From the NCBI GenBank assembly GCA_963648435.1, contig CAVJDT010000018.1, positions 1 through 33,009 of the forward strand: a stretch of 33,009 nucleotides of DNA, written 5' to 3'. The notes beneath the pieces were generated by a model. It did not search any database, was not told where the DNA came from, and saw only the letters and a program-made list of their open reading frames with translations. The stretch is from UMGS75 sp963648435 (GTDB lineage: Bacteria; Bacillota_I; Bacilli_A; ML615J-28; CAG-313). The position numbers were made by a program, and so were the translations under genes. This document shows, in pieces, positions 16,301-23,230 of the stretch; position 1 is the first letter of the stretch, and each line of letters opens with the position of its first letter.

Positions 16301-16931
16301 AATTGTTGTTTATGATGAAACAGTAGGAGCATCAAACAATATTTATGATTTAAAACAAGCATTAACAAAAGATGTAATTACAAAAGATGAATTAATTGCG
16401 ATTTCAAAAATAAACAATAAAGGTATTCTTTACCTAAAAGATGAATATTATGTGGTAAGTACTTCAAATGATAACTCATATGAAAGTGTTCGTAATAATG
16501 GTTATTATAAGGAAATTTTACCATATGGCCAACAAAGTCCAAAATTAATGCCAAGTTTAGTTAGATTTTTTGATGATTATGAAGACCTCATGAAAGAATG
16601 CGAAAGATTTGGATTAGCACAGCTTAAAAATATTATTGATCAATCTACTTTTAGTCAATACGTTGTAATGGTTGTACATAACCACTACAGCTCACAACCT
16701 TCATACACAAGATATTATGATATTGAGTTTAAAGAGTATAGTGATAGAAACCCTGAGGTAATAATATCTAAAACTACTTTTTATGGTCAAGATGACGCCA
16801 TAATGACAGATGTAAATTTGGTTTTTATTCCTAAAGAAAATATTTCTTCATTTATTCCAGCTGAACTTTTAAATAATCTTTATCTTGTTTATGAAAAAGA
16901 TGTAAATGGAAATGTACATTATGATAACTAG
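13326..16931 (+). CDS. Giant multidomain lipoprotein (1201 residues) with internally repeated modules
   Basis: The signal has a lipobox ending LTSC, with lipidated Cys23. By eye the mature protein falls into three related N-terminal units (about 35-180, 182-305 and 308-425) that each end in a helical Lys/Glu-rich stretch. A two-fold repeated set follows: a beta-rich segment like the InlB/Listeria-Bacteroides repeat (about 429-533 and 825-905), a domain marked by DYYG and a Tyr-Asn-Gly strand (about 540-660 and 920-1045; the second ends in ITKDELIAI), and a domain of about 120-150 residues with a central QYxVVMV strand (about 668-815 and 1078-1201), possibly PrcB-like. No catalytic motif is evident. 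It is probably a surface adhesion or sensing protein. GGAG precedes the ATG, and it is the last gene of the regulator operon. Confidence 0.78.
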   Translation: MKRIMRIVFFIIICLMMVSLTSCDRNTKKTKTKLKFTDVSDIHFSLSFEDFPLTSSDANELVEIINNQTWNLYMEGKPGASAKSRKNKRTNDDRFYFYAKALVASDTNNLLDAKNYDRKVIISFEFDKTFETAFLWVEKRDENDSIIMQYVLTTNIKEKDTKKISELVKYYGIDETLSFTAHKIEMFENYGTELKKEEYETFESTLLTYISNFKWNMMPYQAYQELRKQSLNQDVYFVMKYNREYNCPNPFDYVVIIDLENKIIDAYYAYASSLQCAYTKELTSKEVSEIKEIISGEFIEPIIDDRITGSTFYGTEFEMNETEKKEIFNFFDSIKYQEEVPNGLSVETIIQQLSTFTIDRTKIQKIDEGNLKLIANYTYIINFSEKIIIKQLKASKNSSYALNYYAELADTMIQEIKGIFRTIPFEQKLRITVNNNTSLEASIDGVPYDSEIIRKVGTKVQLTLKHTWSFAYGANFDSLSDIMPTKKVEVRVNGKLVTPLPELKSSDVVYEFIVPNRDVTVDISLVSLLVEGHISTTATFDNKILTENKQYEILMALDEFINKYYNESSLINISDIYAYICDYYGTINDTIIVRITLDRMLDKVIKDDISLDYTSQIYFASIFAYNDGSIFTLNQAEKTNLLSKLEVDMIRRRAGETKITEYSYLTNEIMFISSNNGMYRMNAKVIKSIDEFNSYLLNNDIQKYNMSCEIFEPLDDILTTDFFNQYSVVMVPVYINKNMLSSYNQFINPSNLKRNDNVLYVEIPFTYSALEEYQYKTYDIIPLPTKPYTIYVPLKVNKRDVNGVNQVYTRDALTYEIVNSTAPSHTLMIDHYNNDYLAKYPGNTIYENQLVTIYLKKENSENVFVYLNDLFYTSNFEEILLDGKTVLAFSFIASNKDITISFIHNDVVTKYLPKTILDYETQRKLVLAYLTDYYGGKFYPTTNFSAYMEQYFGCFNGRHIYQVNGNFYQIDNSKSPINGVDGVYFYYNGKLPIVVYDETVGASNNIYDLKQALTKDVITKDELIAISKINNKGILYLKDEYYVVSTSNDNSYESVRNNGYYKEILPYGQQSPKLMPSLVRFFDDYEDLMKECERFGLAQLKNIIDQSTFSQYVVMVVHNHYSSQPSYTRYYDIEFKEYSDRNPEVIISKTTFYGQDDAIMTDVNLVFIPKENISSFIPAELLNNLYLVYEKDVNGNVHYDN

Positions 16932-16952
16932 TATATGCTAGTTATCTTTTTT
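16923..16952 (+). terminator. Terminator of the lipoprotein operon
   Basis: GATAACTAG (16923-16931) pairs perfectly with CTAGTTATC (16938-16946) around a 6-nt loop, followed by six T. The TAG stop codon of the lipoprotein is part of the stem. Confidence 0.88.
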
Positions 16953-16994
16953 CTTGTTTTATAGTTTTATTTGCTTTCTTTTCTTTCTAAAATG

Positions 16995-17003
16995 TGATAT
17001 AAT
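16995..17003 (+). promoter_or_regulatory. Extended -10 promoter for argS
   Basis: TGATATAAT (16995-17003) is a perfect extended -10 element. The -35 position (16975-16980, TTTCTT) is weak. The leader of about 18 nt is too short for a T-box. Confidence 0.65.
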
Positions 17004-17027
17004 ACCTAAGTTAGGAATGGTGATAGT

Positions 17028-18689
17028 ATGTTAGATAAATTATTATCAAGTATTAAAGAAGAATTATTTCAAGTAGTAAATAAATTAGGTTATGTTGATG
17101 GAGTAGTTTTAAAGTCAGCTGAAGATATTTTTTTAGAACTTCCTAAAGATAAAGGTCATGGTGATTATGCAACTAATCTTGCAATGAAACTAACTAAGAT
17201 TGCGAAAAAAAGACCATTAGATATCGCTAGTGAAATTGTTAATAATAGTAATTTAGAAAAAATGCATTTATCAAAAATGGAAATTGCAGGTCCTGGCTTT
17301 ATCAATTTATTTTTAGATTTAAACTATTTACATGATATTATTTTCAAAATTCAAGATGAAAAAGAAAATTACGGTAATCTCGAAATTGGAAAAGGCGAAA
17401 ATATTGATTTAGAGTATGTAAGTGCCAACCCTACAGGCTATTTACATGTTGGTCATGGACGTGGTGCCGCATATGGTGATTCACTATCAAGAATCATGAA
17501 AAAAGCTGGTTATAAAGTGAACCGTGAACATTATGTTAATGATGCGGGGAACCAAATAACTAATATGGCATTAAGTGTTTATGAACGTTATAAAGAATTA
17601 TATGGTATTACTCCTGAAATGAAAGATGATTATTACCATGGTAAAGAAATAATTAAAGTTGCAAGTGATATAAAACTAGAATATGGTGATAAATTCTTAA
17701 ACAATTTTGATCTTGATTTCTTTAAAGAATATGGAACTAATAAACTTCTTAATAATTTAAAGAAAGACTTAAAACGTTTCAATGTAGAGTTTGATACATG
17801 GTTTAGTGAAAAAAGTTTGTATCGCGAAGGTGCTGTCCAAAAGGTATTAGAAAAATTAAAAGAAGATGGCAATACTTATGTTCAAGATGGAGCAATCTGG
17901 CTTAAGACTACCAAATATAACGATGAAAAAGACCGCGTTATTGTAAAGAGTGATGGTAGTTATACATATCTTTTACCTGATATTGCATATCATGCAAATA
18001 AATTATCACGTGGTTATACTCATTTAATTGATGTATTAGGTGCGGACCATCATGGTTATATCGAAAGACTTAAAGCAGCCGTTTCAATGGTTGGTGGGAA
18101 TGCCAACTTAATTGACATTGAAATCTTACAAATGGTAAGAGTAATGGAAAATGGTGAAGAAGTAAAAATGAGTAAGCGTAGTGGTAAAGCTATTACCCTA
18201 AGTGATTTACTAGATGAAGTTGGTAGTGATGCGTTAAGATACTTCTATGTTGCTAAGTCTCTAAGTACCCACATGGATTTAGATCTTGATTTAATGAAAC
18301 AAAAATCAAACGATAATCCGGTATTTTATGCTCAATATGCTAATGCTAGAATTTGTAGTGTTATTAAAAATTATGAAAGTACTGGTAAAACATTTGTTCC
18401 TGTAACAGAATTTAAAACTATAGATTTAAATAAAACTAAGGATATTTGTTTGTTACTACTTCAATATCCTAGTGTTATTCAAGAAGCCGCAACCAAACGT
18501 TTAGTTCACAAATTGACTCATTTTATTAATGAACTTGCATACCTTCTTCATAGCTACTATAATGATGAAAAAATTATTACCGAAGATGAAGAACTAACTC
18601 GTGAAAAACTTACAATAATAACAGCTATCCAAGTTGTTTTAGTAGATGCATTAAATTTAATCGGTGTTAGTGCCCCTGAAAAAATGTAG
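17028..18689 (+). CDS. argS: Arginyl-tRNA synthetase
   Basis: Charges tRNA-Arg with arginine. The class I signatures are HVGH at 140-143 (within ANPTGYLHVGHGR) and KMSKR at 380-384. The N-terminal Add-1 domain (KGHGDYATNLAM) and the C-terminal anticodon-binding helical domain (DALRYFYVAKS onward) are present, and 553 residues is the normal size. AGGAATGGTGA lies before the ATG. It is transcribed alone from an extended -10 promoter. Its transcript ends in or near the left copy of the 50-bp repeat, whose hairpin may serve as its terminator. A tRNA-Arg(CCG) gene lies about 4.7 kb downstream. Confidence 0.96.
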   Translation: MLDKLLSSIKEELFQVVNKLGYVDGVVLKSAEDIFLELPKDKGHGDYATNLAMKLTKIAKKRPLDIASEIVNNSNLEKMHLSKMEIAGPGFINLFLDLNYLHDIIFKIQDEKENYGNLEIGKGENIDLEYVSANPTGYLHVGHGRGAAYGDSLSRIMKKAGYKVNREHYVNDAGNQITNMALSVYERYKELYGITPEMKDDYYHGKEIIKVASDIKLEYGDKFLNNFDLDFFKEYGTNKLLNNLKKDLKRFNVEFDTWFSEKSLYREGAVQKVLEKLKEDGNTYVQDGAIWLKTTKYNDEKDRVIVKSDGSYTYLLPDIAYHANKLSRGYTHLIDVLGADHHGYIERLKAAVSMVGGNANLIDIEILQMVRVMENGEEVKMSKRSGKAITLSDLLDEVGSDALRYFYVAKSLSTHMDLDLDLMKQKSNDNPVFYAQYANARICSVIKNYESTGKTFVPVTEFKTIDLNKTKDICLLLLQYPSVIQEAATKRLVHKLTHFINELAYLLHSYYNDEKIITEDEELTREKLTIITAIQVVLVDALNLIGVSAPEKM

Positions 18690-18715
18690 TATAACTAATA
18701 AAAAATATAAATAAA

Positions 18716-18765
18716 AAAACAAGTGTCACAAATTTAACAAAATGATTGATTTGTGACACTTATTT
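18716..18765 (+). repeat. 50-bp direct repeat, left copy, with perfect 13-bp inverted repeat
   Basis: Identical over 50 bp to 20012-20061. It contains AAGTGTCACAAAT (18721-18733) and its exact reverse complement (18749-18761), separated by 15 bp. Its right part supplies the -35 hexamer of the ATPase promoter. On the minus strand the hairpin is followed by a T-rich run, so it may also terminate antisense transcripts. Confidence 0.92.
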
Positions 18766-18774
18766 TGATATAAT
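18746..18774 (+). promoter_or_regulatory. Promoter of the repeat-bracketed ATPase
   Basis: The -35 TTGATT (18746-18751) lies inside the left repeat and overlaps the right arm of its palindrome. The -10 TATAAT (18769-18774), extended by TG at 18766-18767, lies just outside the repeat; the spacing is 17 bp. A protein binding the palindrome would cover the -35. Confidence 0.7.
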
Positions 18775-18795
18775 ATTACTGAAAGAAGGGTTATT

Positions 18796-20013
18796 ATGTT
18801 AATACGTGAAAGATATTTAGCTAAGATCAGGCCATATTATAATGTTGATTTAATTAAAGTGTTAACAGGAGTAAGAAGATGTGGTAAATCAGTGCTCTTG
18901 AAACAAATTAAAGATGAGATACTTTTACAAGGTATATCTGAAGATAACATTATTGAAATAAATTTTGAGCAAGTTAAATACGAAACATTAAATACCTATG
19001 ATAAGTTGTTACACTATATCGCAACAAAAATTACCAATAATGAGAAAAAATATATTTTTCTTGATGAAATTCAGCACGTTAAGTCATTTGAAAAGGCGCT
19101 TTCATCGCTTAGAGTGGATTATAATTGTTCTATTTTTGTTACTGGTAGTAATTCGAAAATATTATCAGGAAAACTAGCAACATTACTTGTTGGTAGATGT
19201 ATAGAGTTTAAAATTTTTCCTTTTTCCTTTAAAGAGGCTTATGATTATTTATCACAAAGTAAAAATATTAATTCTGAAACTTTCATATATGACTATATAA
19301 AGTGGGGAGGATTTCCACTACGTTTTTCTTTAGATAATTCAGAATCTATTCGCGATTATATTACGCAAACTTATAATGGTATTTTAACAAAGGATATAAT
19401 TAACTCTAAATCTAGAATTAATGAGTACAATTTTAAACTAATTTCTTCATATATTATTTCTAACTCTGGAAATGATTTTTCAGCTAATAATATTTCAAAG
19501 TATTTTTTAAATCAAAACTCGGAAGTAGTAGATAAAAAAATAATTTATCGTTATTTGGATAAAATGGAACAGGCTTGCTTAATATCAAGAGTTAAAAAAT
19601 ATGATATTAAAGAAAAAAAACAAATGCAATTTTTTGAAAAACAATATGCAATAGATAGTAGTCTTATTACTATCAATAGTAATTTTGTTGATATTAGTAA
19701 AGGCTTTGTATTAGAAAACATTGTATATAATGAACTAGTTTCAAGAGGATATAATGTTTATGTAGGAAAAACAAAAAATAGTGAAGTAGATTTCATAATT
19801 ACGACAGATGATGGTAGGAAGTGCTATATTCAAGTTGCTTATCTTTTAGCCAGTCCCGAAGCTATTAAAAGAGAATTTGGAGCATATAATGAAATTAATG
19901 ACAATTTTCCAAAGTATGTTTTTTCTTTAGATAGGTTTGATTTTTCACAAAACGGTATAATACATTTTAATGTTATAGATTTTTTATTGGATAAAACCAA
20001 AATATTTATATAA
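18796..20013 (+). CDS. AAA_14/DUF4143 ATPase (repeat-bracketed)
   Basis: A 405-residue P-loop ATPase. Walker A is GVRRCGKS (25-32) and Walker B is IFLDEIQ (about 87-93), followed by the GSNSKIL sensor segment. A winged-helix-like middle region follows. The C-terminal DUF4143-type domain has E330, D332 and the strand YIQVAY (about 344-349), which recalls the PD-(D/E)xK nuclease fold but with Gln where the catalytic Glu would sit, so it may be inactive. The cellular role of this family is not established; genomes often carry many diverged copies in accessory regions. AGAAGGG precedes the ATG. The gene lies exactly between two 50-bp direct repeats, its stop codon overlapping the right copy. Confidence 0.88.
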   Translation: MLIRERYLAKIRPYYNVDLIKVLTGVRRCGKSVLLKQIKDEILLQGISEDNIIEINFEQVKYETLNTYDKLLHYIATKITNNEKKYIFLDEIQHVKSFEKALSSLRVDYNCSIFVTGSNSKILSGKLATLLVGRCIEFKIFPFSFKEAYDYLSQSKNINSETFIYDYIKWGGFPLRFSLDNSESIRDYITQTYNGILTKDIINSKSRINEYNFKLISSYIISNSGNDFSANNISKYFLNQNSEVVDKKIIYRYLDKMEQACLISRVKKYDIKEKKQMQFFEKQYAIDSSLITINSNFVDISKGFVLENIVYNELVSRGYNVYVGKTKNSEVDFIITTDDGRKCYIQVAYLLASPEAIKREFGAYNEINDNFPKYVFSLDRFDFSQNGIIHFNVIDFLLDKTKIFI

Positions 20014-20061
20014 AACAAGTGTCACAAATTTAACAAAATGATTGATTTGTGACACTTATTT
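20012..20061 (+). repeat. 50-bp direct repeat, right copy
   Basis: Matches 18716-18765 over all 50 bp at an offset of 1296 bp, including the 13-bp inverted repeat (arms 20017-20029 and 20045-20057). The match begins within the TAA stop of the ATPase gene and ends just before the bidirectional terminator. The -35-like TTGATT is present, but the following bases do not form a -10, so this copy is not a promoter. Confidence 0.92.
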
Positions 20062-20065
20062 AATA

Positions 20066-20094
20066 AAAAGAGGTGTTTTGTACACCTCCTTTTA
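20066..20094 (-). terminator. Bidirectional terminator between converging genes
   Basis: GAGGTGT (20070-20076) pairs with ACACCTC (20082-20088) around a 5-nt loop. On the minus strand it is followed by TTTTTATT (for the DUF308-like gene) and on the plus strand by CTTTT (for the ATPase). Confidence 0.75.
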
Positions 20095-20099
20095 ATTTA

Positions 20100-20567
20100 C
20101 TATTTTTTTGCAAGTAGTGATAAAACACCATTAACAACACAAATAACACCAACAACGACACAAATAATATCGATTGTGGCCCAGTGGCTTACTATTAATA
20201 AAATACCAATGATAATTGTGATTATTGAGATTAAAAGTCCCCATAGGCTATTTTTCTTAAAGCTATTTAATAAATCTAAAATACCTTTAATGATAATTAA
20301 AATACCAAAAATAACTAGGATTATTTCCACAAATAACCAACCACCTAAAATAATGATTGCACCAATAGCGATGCTAAATGCACCAGTCACAGTATTTTTA
20401 TTAACGATGCTAGCAATACCATAAACGATGAATAAAACACCGATAACAGTCATTAAAATGTTTAACATAGATGATCTAAATACACAAAATAAAATACCTA
20501 CAGCAATGTATAAAAGTGCATTAAGAAGAGTGTTGTTAGAAAATTTAAATTGTTTTTTCTTTGCCAT
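20100..20567 (-). CDS. DUF308/HdeD-like multi-pass membrane protein
   Basis: A 155-residue protein that is almost entirely hydrophobic after a short basic N-terminus. About six membrane segments occur in pairs, each pair ending in a Gly-rich helix such as GVLFIVYGIASI or GILIIIKGILDLL. This internal repetition of short helices with Ile/Val-Gly patterns is characteristic of the HdeD/DUF308 family. HdeD is linked to acid resistance in Escherichia coli; the Firmicutes members have no established role. AGGGGGTG lies 6 bp before the ATG. It appears monocistronic and shares a bidirectional terminator with the converging ATPase gene. Confidence 0.78.
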   Translation of the reverse strand: MAKKKQFKFSNNTLLNALLYIAVGILFCVFRSSMLNILMTVIGVLFIVYGIASIVNKNTVTGAFSIAIGAIIILGGWLFVEIILVIFGILIIIKGILDLLNSFKKNSLWGLLISIITIIIGILLIVSHWATIDIICVVVGVICVVNGVLSLLAKK

Positions 20568-20696
20568 ATTTTCACCCCCTATTTGAGTTTAATAATATTA
20601 TAAATGGCTTATATAATATTATAATTTTTAAACGTAATAATTATACTACAATTTAACTTAAAATTATTAAAATTTGATATTTTTAATGTGATTAAT

Positions 20697-21989
20697 TTAA
20701 ATTAGTTCAATAGTTTTATTAACAAGATATAAAGGAATGTTAATTATTTTGCCATTTTTAACATAGTTGCGCCTTGAATATCTAATGCCTTGTAGTTCGT
20801 TGCTTTCATTTATATATTTTTTAAAGGAAGGAGATGATTTGTCTTCGCCTGCTTTTACTTCAATAATATTAATATTAGCTTTATTTTGCATAATAAAATC
20901 TAGTTCACTATTTTTGTTTGAAAAATAATATAAGTCACTATCATATGTACTTTTTAATTGTTGTAAAACGTAGTTTTCGGTAAGTGGTCCTTTAAATTGA
21001 TAATCTGACTTTAACAAAATAGAACTATTGTCAATGTTTGCCATACACTTTAATAAGCCAGTATCAAAAACAAAAAGTTTAAAACTATCTAATTTAGCAT
21101 AAACAGATAAGGGATAGTCTATTCTAGATAAATTATATACACGATTTAGCATGCCAGCGGAAACTAACCACTCGATTGCTTCTTCATAATCCCTAGCTCT
21201 TGCGCCTTCTCTAATTGAATTATAAATAAATTTTTCGTTCTCTTTAGCTAGTTGAGTAGTAATACTTCTAAAAACCATTAAAATCCTACCACTATTTATT
21301 TTTCCATTGTGTTTGGAAAAATCATTTTCATATAAGCTAATCAATTCTTTTTGAATTTGTATTATTTTTTGAGGATCCTTATATGTTATCCATGATGAAA
21401 CGCATTCTGGCATTCCCCCAATAATTAAATAATTATTGTATGTTTCAAGTAGCCGGTTATGAAAAATTTCATCAATTGCTTGGTTATTAGTGATACTTTC
21501 ATAGTAATTATATAATGACTCATTTGTCGCCATTAAAAATTCACAAAAGTTAAGAGGATAAATTTCAAGTAAATTGACCATGCCTACAGGGTATGATTTA
21601 GGTTTAGCAAGTAATGTTCCAAGTAAACTTCCAGCAGCTATTATGTGATATTCATTAGCTTTTTCATAAAAGTATTTAAGAGTATTTAGTGCTTCAGGAC
21701 ATTCTTGAATTTCATCGAATATAATTAATGTAGATCCAGGAATGATTTTAATATTATTAAGTAGTGATAATATTTCAATAATTCTATGAGGATTTTTATT
21801 GTTGGTAAATATTGATTTTAGTTCATTATCTTCATCGAAGTTACAATAAACGAAATTATCGTAGAAATTTTTTCCAAATTCTTTCATTATCCAAGTCTTA
21901 CCAACTTGGCGAGCTCCTCTTATAACAAGAGGCTTTCGGTCTGGACTATCCTTCCATTTTTGTAGCTTTGTCATTACATATCTTTTCAT
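20697..21989 (-). CDS. Second AAA_14/DUF4143 ATPase
   Basis: 430 residues. Walker A is GARQVGKT (25-32), Walker B IIFDEIQE (about 89-96), then the AAGSLLG sensor segment. The PVGMVNLLEIYPLNFCEFL motif is characteristic of AAA_14 ATPases. The C-terminal DUF4143-like domain has NSELDFIM followed by IIEVKAGED, so unlike the ATPase at 18.8 kb it retains the E-x-K form of a PD-(D/E)xK nuclease-like core. AGGAGGAG lies 8 bp before the ATG, with a good promoter upstream. The two ATPases are only distantly similar by eye, so they look like independent acquisitions rather than a recent duplication. Confidence 0.88.
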   Translation of the reverse strand: MKRYVMTKLQKWKDSPDRKPLVIRGARQVGKTWIMKEFGKNFYDNFVYCNFDEDNELKSIFTNNKNPHRIIEILSLLNNIKIIPGSTLIIFDEIQECPEALNTLKYFYEKANEYHIIAAGSLLGTLLAKPKSYPVGMVNLLEIYPLNFCEFLMATNESLYNYYESITNNQAIDEIFHNRLLETYNNYLIIGGMPECVSSWITYKDPQKIIQIQKELISLYENDFSKHNGKINSGRILMVFRSITTQLAKENEKFIYNSIREGARARDYEEAIEWLVSAGMLNRVYNLSRIDYPLSVYAKLDSFKLFVFDTGLLKCMANIDNSSILLKSDYQFKGPLTENYVLQQLKSTYDSDLYYFSNKNSELDFIMQNKANINIIEVKAGEDKSSPSFKKYINESNELQGIRYSRRNYVKNGKIINIPLYLVNKTIELI

Positions 21990-22009
21990 AATATCTCCTC
22001 CTTTAGTTT

Positions 22010-22038
22010 ATTATAACATTTTGTCATTAAAAAATCAA
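22010..22038 (-). promoter_or_regulatory. Promoter of the second ATPase
   Basis: On the minus strand the -35 TTGATT (22038-22033) and -10 TATAAT (22015-22010) are 17 bp apart. The ACGTTTTT repeats begin 10 bp upstream of the -35. Confidence 0.75.
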
Positions 22039-22048
22039 GAATTTTAAC

Positions 22049-22124
22049 ACGTTTTTCTAAATATTTTCTAAACGTTTTTGCACGTTTTTCTGAATTTTCA
22101 AACGTTTTTTTGCACGTTTTTCTT
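22049..22124 (-). repeat. Cluster of five ACGTTTTT repeats upstream of the ATPase promoter
   Basis: Read on the plus strand, ACGTTTTT (the last copy ACGTTTTTC) occurs at 22049, 22072, 22082, 22102 and 22114. The starts are 23, 10, 20 and 12 bp apart, close to whole turns of the helix. The pairs at 22072/22082 and 22102/22114 make a larger repeated unit. The position, just upstream of the -35 on the minus strand, suggests regulator binding sites. Confidence 0.55.
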
Positions 22125-22171
22125 GAAAACTAAGCTATAAATTTTATGTTAATAATAAAATGATAGGATAT

Positions 22172-22200
22172 AAAAAAGCCTTTGCGTTTTACGCAAAGGC
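22172..22200 (-). terminator. Strong intrinsic terminator
   Basis: A perfect 9-bp stem with a 5-nt loop and six T on the minus strand. It ends the LytTR-DUF3021 transcript or the candidate small RNA. Confidence 0.88.
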
Positions 22201-22259
22201 AAATCTTTCGTTGGGACTTCTTTATAAAGGTGTTACCATCAACCTAATCTTCAATTATA
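22172..22259 (-). ncRNA. Candidate small RNA or structured 3' UTR ending in a strong terminator
   Basis: The stretch from 22125 to 22297 has no gene. On the minus strand it contains a TATAAT (22259-22254) with no clear -35, then about 50 nt of mixed sequence, then a perfect 9-bp hairpin GCCTTTGCG/CGCAAAGGC (arms 22200-22192 and 22186-22178) followed by six T. This could be a short independent RNA of about 75 nt or simply the long 3' UTR of the DUF3021 gene, which stops at 22298. It matches no riboswitch or small RNA family I know. Confidence 0.35.
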
Positions 22260-22297
22260 TTGTATCGTAAACTTTTATTATAGATATATTAGAAGCG

Positions 22298-22756
22298 TTA
22301 GTTTTGCTTTTTGTTTATGAGTGTGTTCATCTTTTTAATTTTTTGTTTCCAAATTAGGTATTGTATAATCCAAACTAAAATAAATATAAATATGAAAATA
22401 CTTGTATAAAATATAAAACCAAGGAGGGAGTGTTTCACCCAGTTAGCAATATAGGCAATAGGTAACATAATAATGCTAATTATTAAAAAGTATATTCCTG
22501 TTTGTTTGGCAAGACTCCAAGAATCAATTTCCCAAATAACTGATGCTGTTGAAAATCCAGCTCCCATGATAGCACATAAAATAGTTTGTAAAATTACGGC
22601 ACTTAATTCACTACCCATTGTTTTAATTAATTCAGGTGAAACAGGATAAAATGAACCATCATTAATTATAGTAGAAATAATTAAGGAAATTATAAATCCA
22701 ACAGCAACACCAATAATTAAACCAAGTAAACCACGTTTAATAATTTTCTTTTTCAT
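22298..22756 (-). CDS. DUF3021-like four-helix membrane protein, LytTR partner
   Basis: About 152 residues. A basic start is followed by four membrane segments (about 9-30, 55-75, 85-105 and 112-132) and a basic C-terminal tail. The pattern and its place directly after a LytTR gene fit the DUF3021 family, which commonly accompanies stand-alone LytTR regulators in Firmicutes. The start at ATG 22756 is favoured by GAGGTGAT 5 bp upstream; GTG 22765 is an alternative. The gap from the LytTR stop codon is 10 bp, so the two are co-transcribed. Its role is likely to modulate the regulator from the membrane (an inference). Confidence 0.75.
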   Translation of the reverse strand: MKKKIIKRGLLGLIIGVAVGFIISLIISTIINDGSFYPVSPELIKTMGSELSAVILQTILCAIMGAGFSTASVIWEIDSWSLAKQTGIYFLIISIIMLPIAYIANWVKHSLLGFIFYTSIFIFIFILVWIIQYLIWKQKIKKMNTLINKKQN

Positions 22757-22766
22757 CTTTATCACC

Positions 22767-23207
22767 TCATATTCCTAATAATTGTTTTATTTTTGACACA
22801 TATCTTCTTGATGCGTAAGTAATTGTTTTATTAGAAAGTTTTACACAGATTGTTCCCGTAAAACTTAAATCAAATTCTTGAACTTTGTTAAGGTTTATTA
22901 TTTCACTATTAGATATTCGTACAAATAAATTTGGATCAAGGCGCACTTCAATTTCATATAAACGGAGTTTAAGAAGAAGTGTATCAAACTCTGTTTCAGC
23001 ATATACTTTTGCATTTGTGGCATAAAATCTGTATATTTGATTTGGATCTAGTACTAGTGCTTTTTCGTCTTTAAATCCAACTAAAATTTGTGACTTTTCA
23101 TTTGTAAGATTTTTTTCTATTTGGTTAATTTCTTCGGTAATTTCATTTGTTACAATGGTGATTTTAGGTTCTGTGCAACTTTTATCAATTTTAATTTCTA
23201 TTTTCAT
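22767..23207 (-). CDS. LytTR-domain transcription regulator without receiver domain
   Basis: 146 residues from the ATG at 23207, which has AAGGAGC 7 bp upstream; the ATG at 23228 would translate through that site. The N-terminal 50 residues are charged and lack the conserved Asp and Lys of a response-regulator receiver. The C-terminal part (about 50-146) is a LytTR DNA-binding domain, shown by VRLDPNLFVRISNSEIINL and by ITYASRRYVSKIKQLLG at the end. Stand-alone LytTR proteins of this type are controlled by a membrane partner, here the DUF3021-like gene next to it, rather than by phosphorylation. Self-regulation is plausible because an inverted repeat overlaps its promoter. Confidence 0.87.
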   Translation of the reverse strand: MKIEIKIDKSCTEPKITIVTNEITEEINQIEKNLTNEKSQILVGFKDEKALVLDPNQIYRFYATNAKVYAETEFDTLLLKLRLYEIEVRLDPNLFVRISNSEIINLNKVQEFDLSFTGTICVKLSNKTITYASRRYVSKIKQLLGI

Positions 23208-23230
23208 TAGTTTTGCTCCTTTATGCATAT

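Noticed and set aside
17004..17027. T-box leaders for argS and ileS
   Set aside because: The argS leader is about 20 nt, and ileS lies inside an operon 12 bp after ylmH; neither has the T-box GGTGG element.
20593..20621. Perfect 10-bp A/T-only inverted repeat (TAATATTATA/TATAATATTA) upstream of the DUF308-like gene
   Set aside because: It overlaps a TATAAT-like -10 and is made only of A and T, so it can arise from base composition; support for an operator is too weak.
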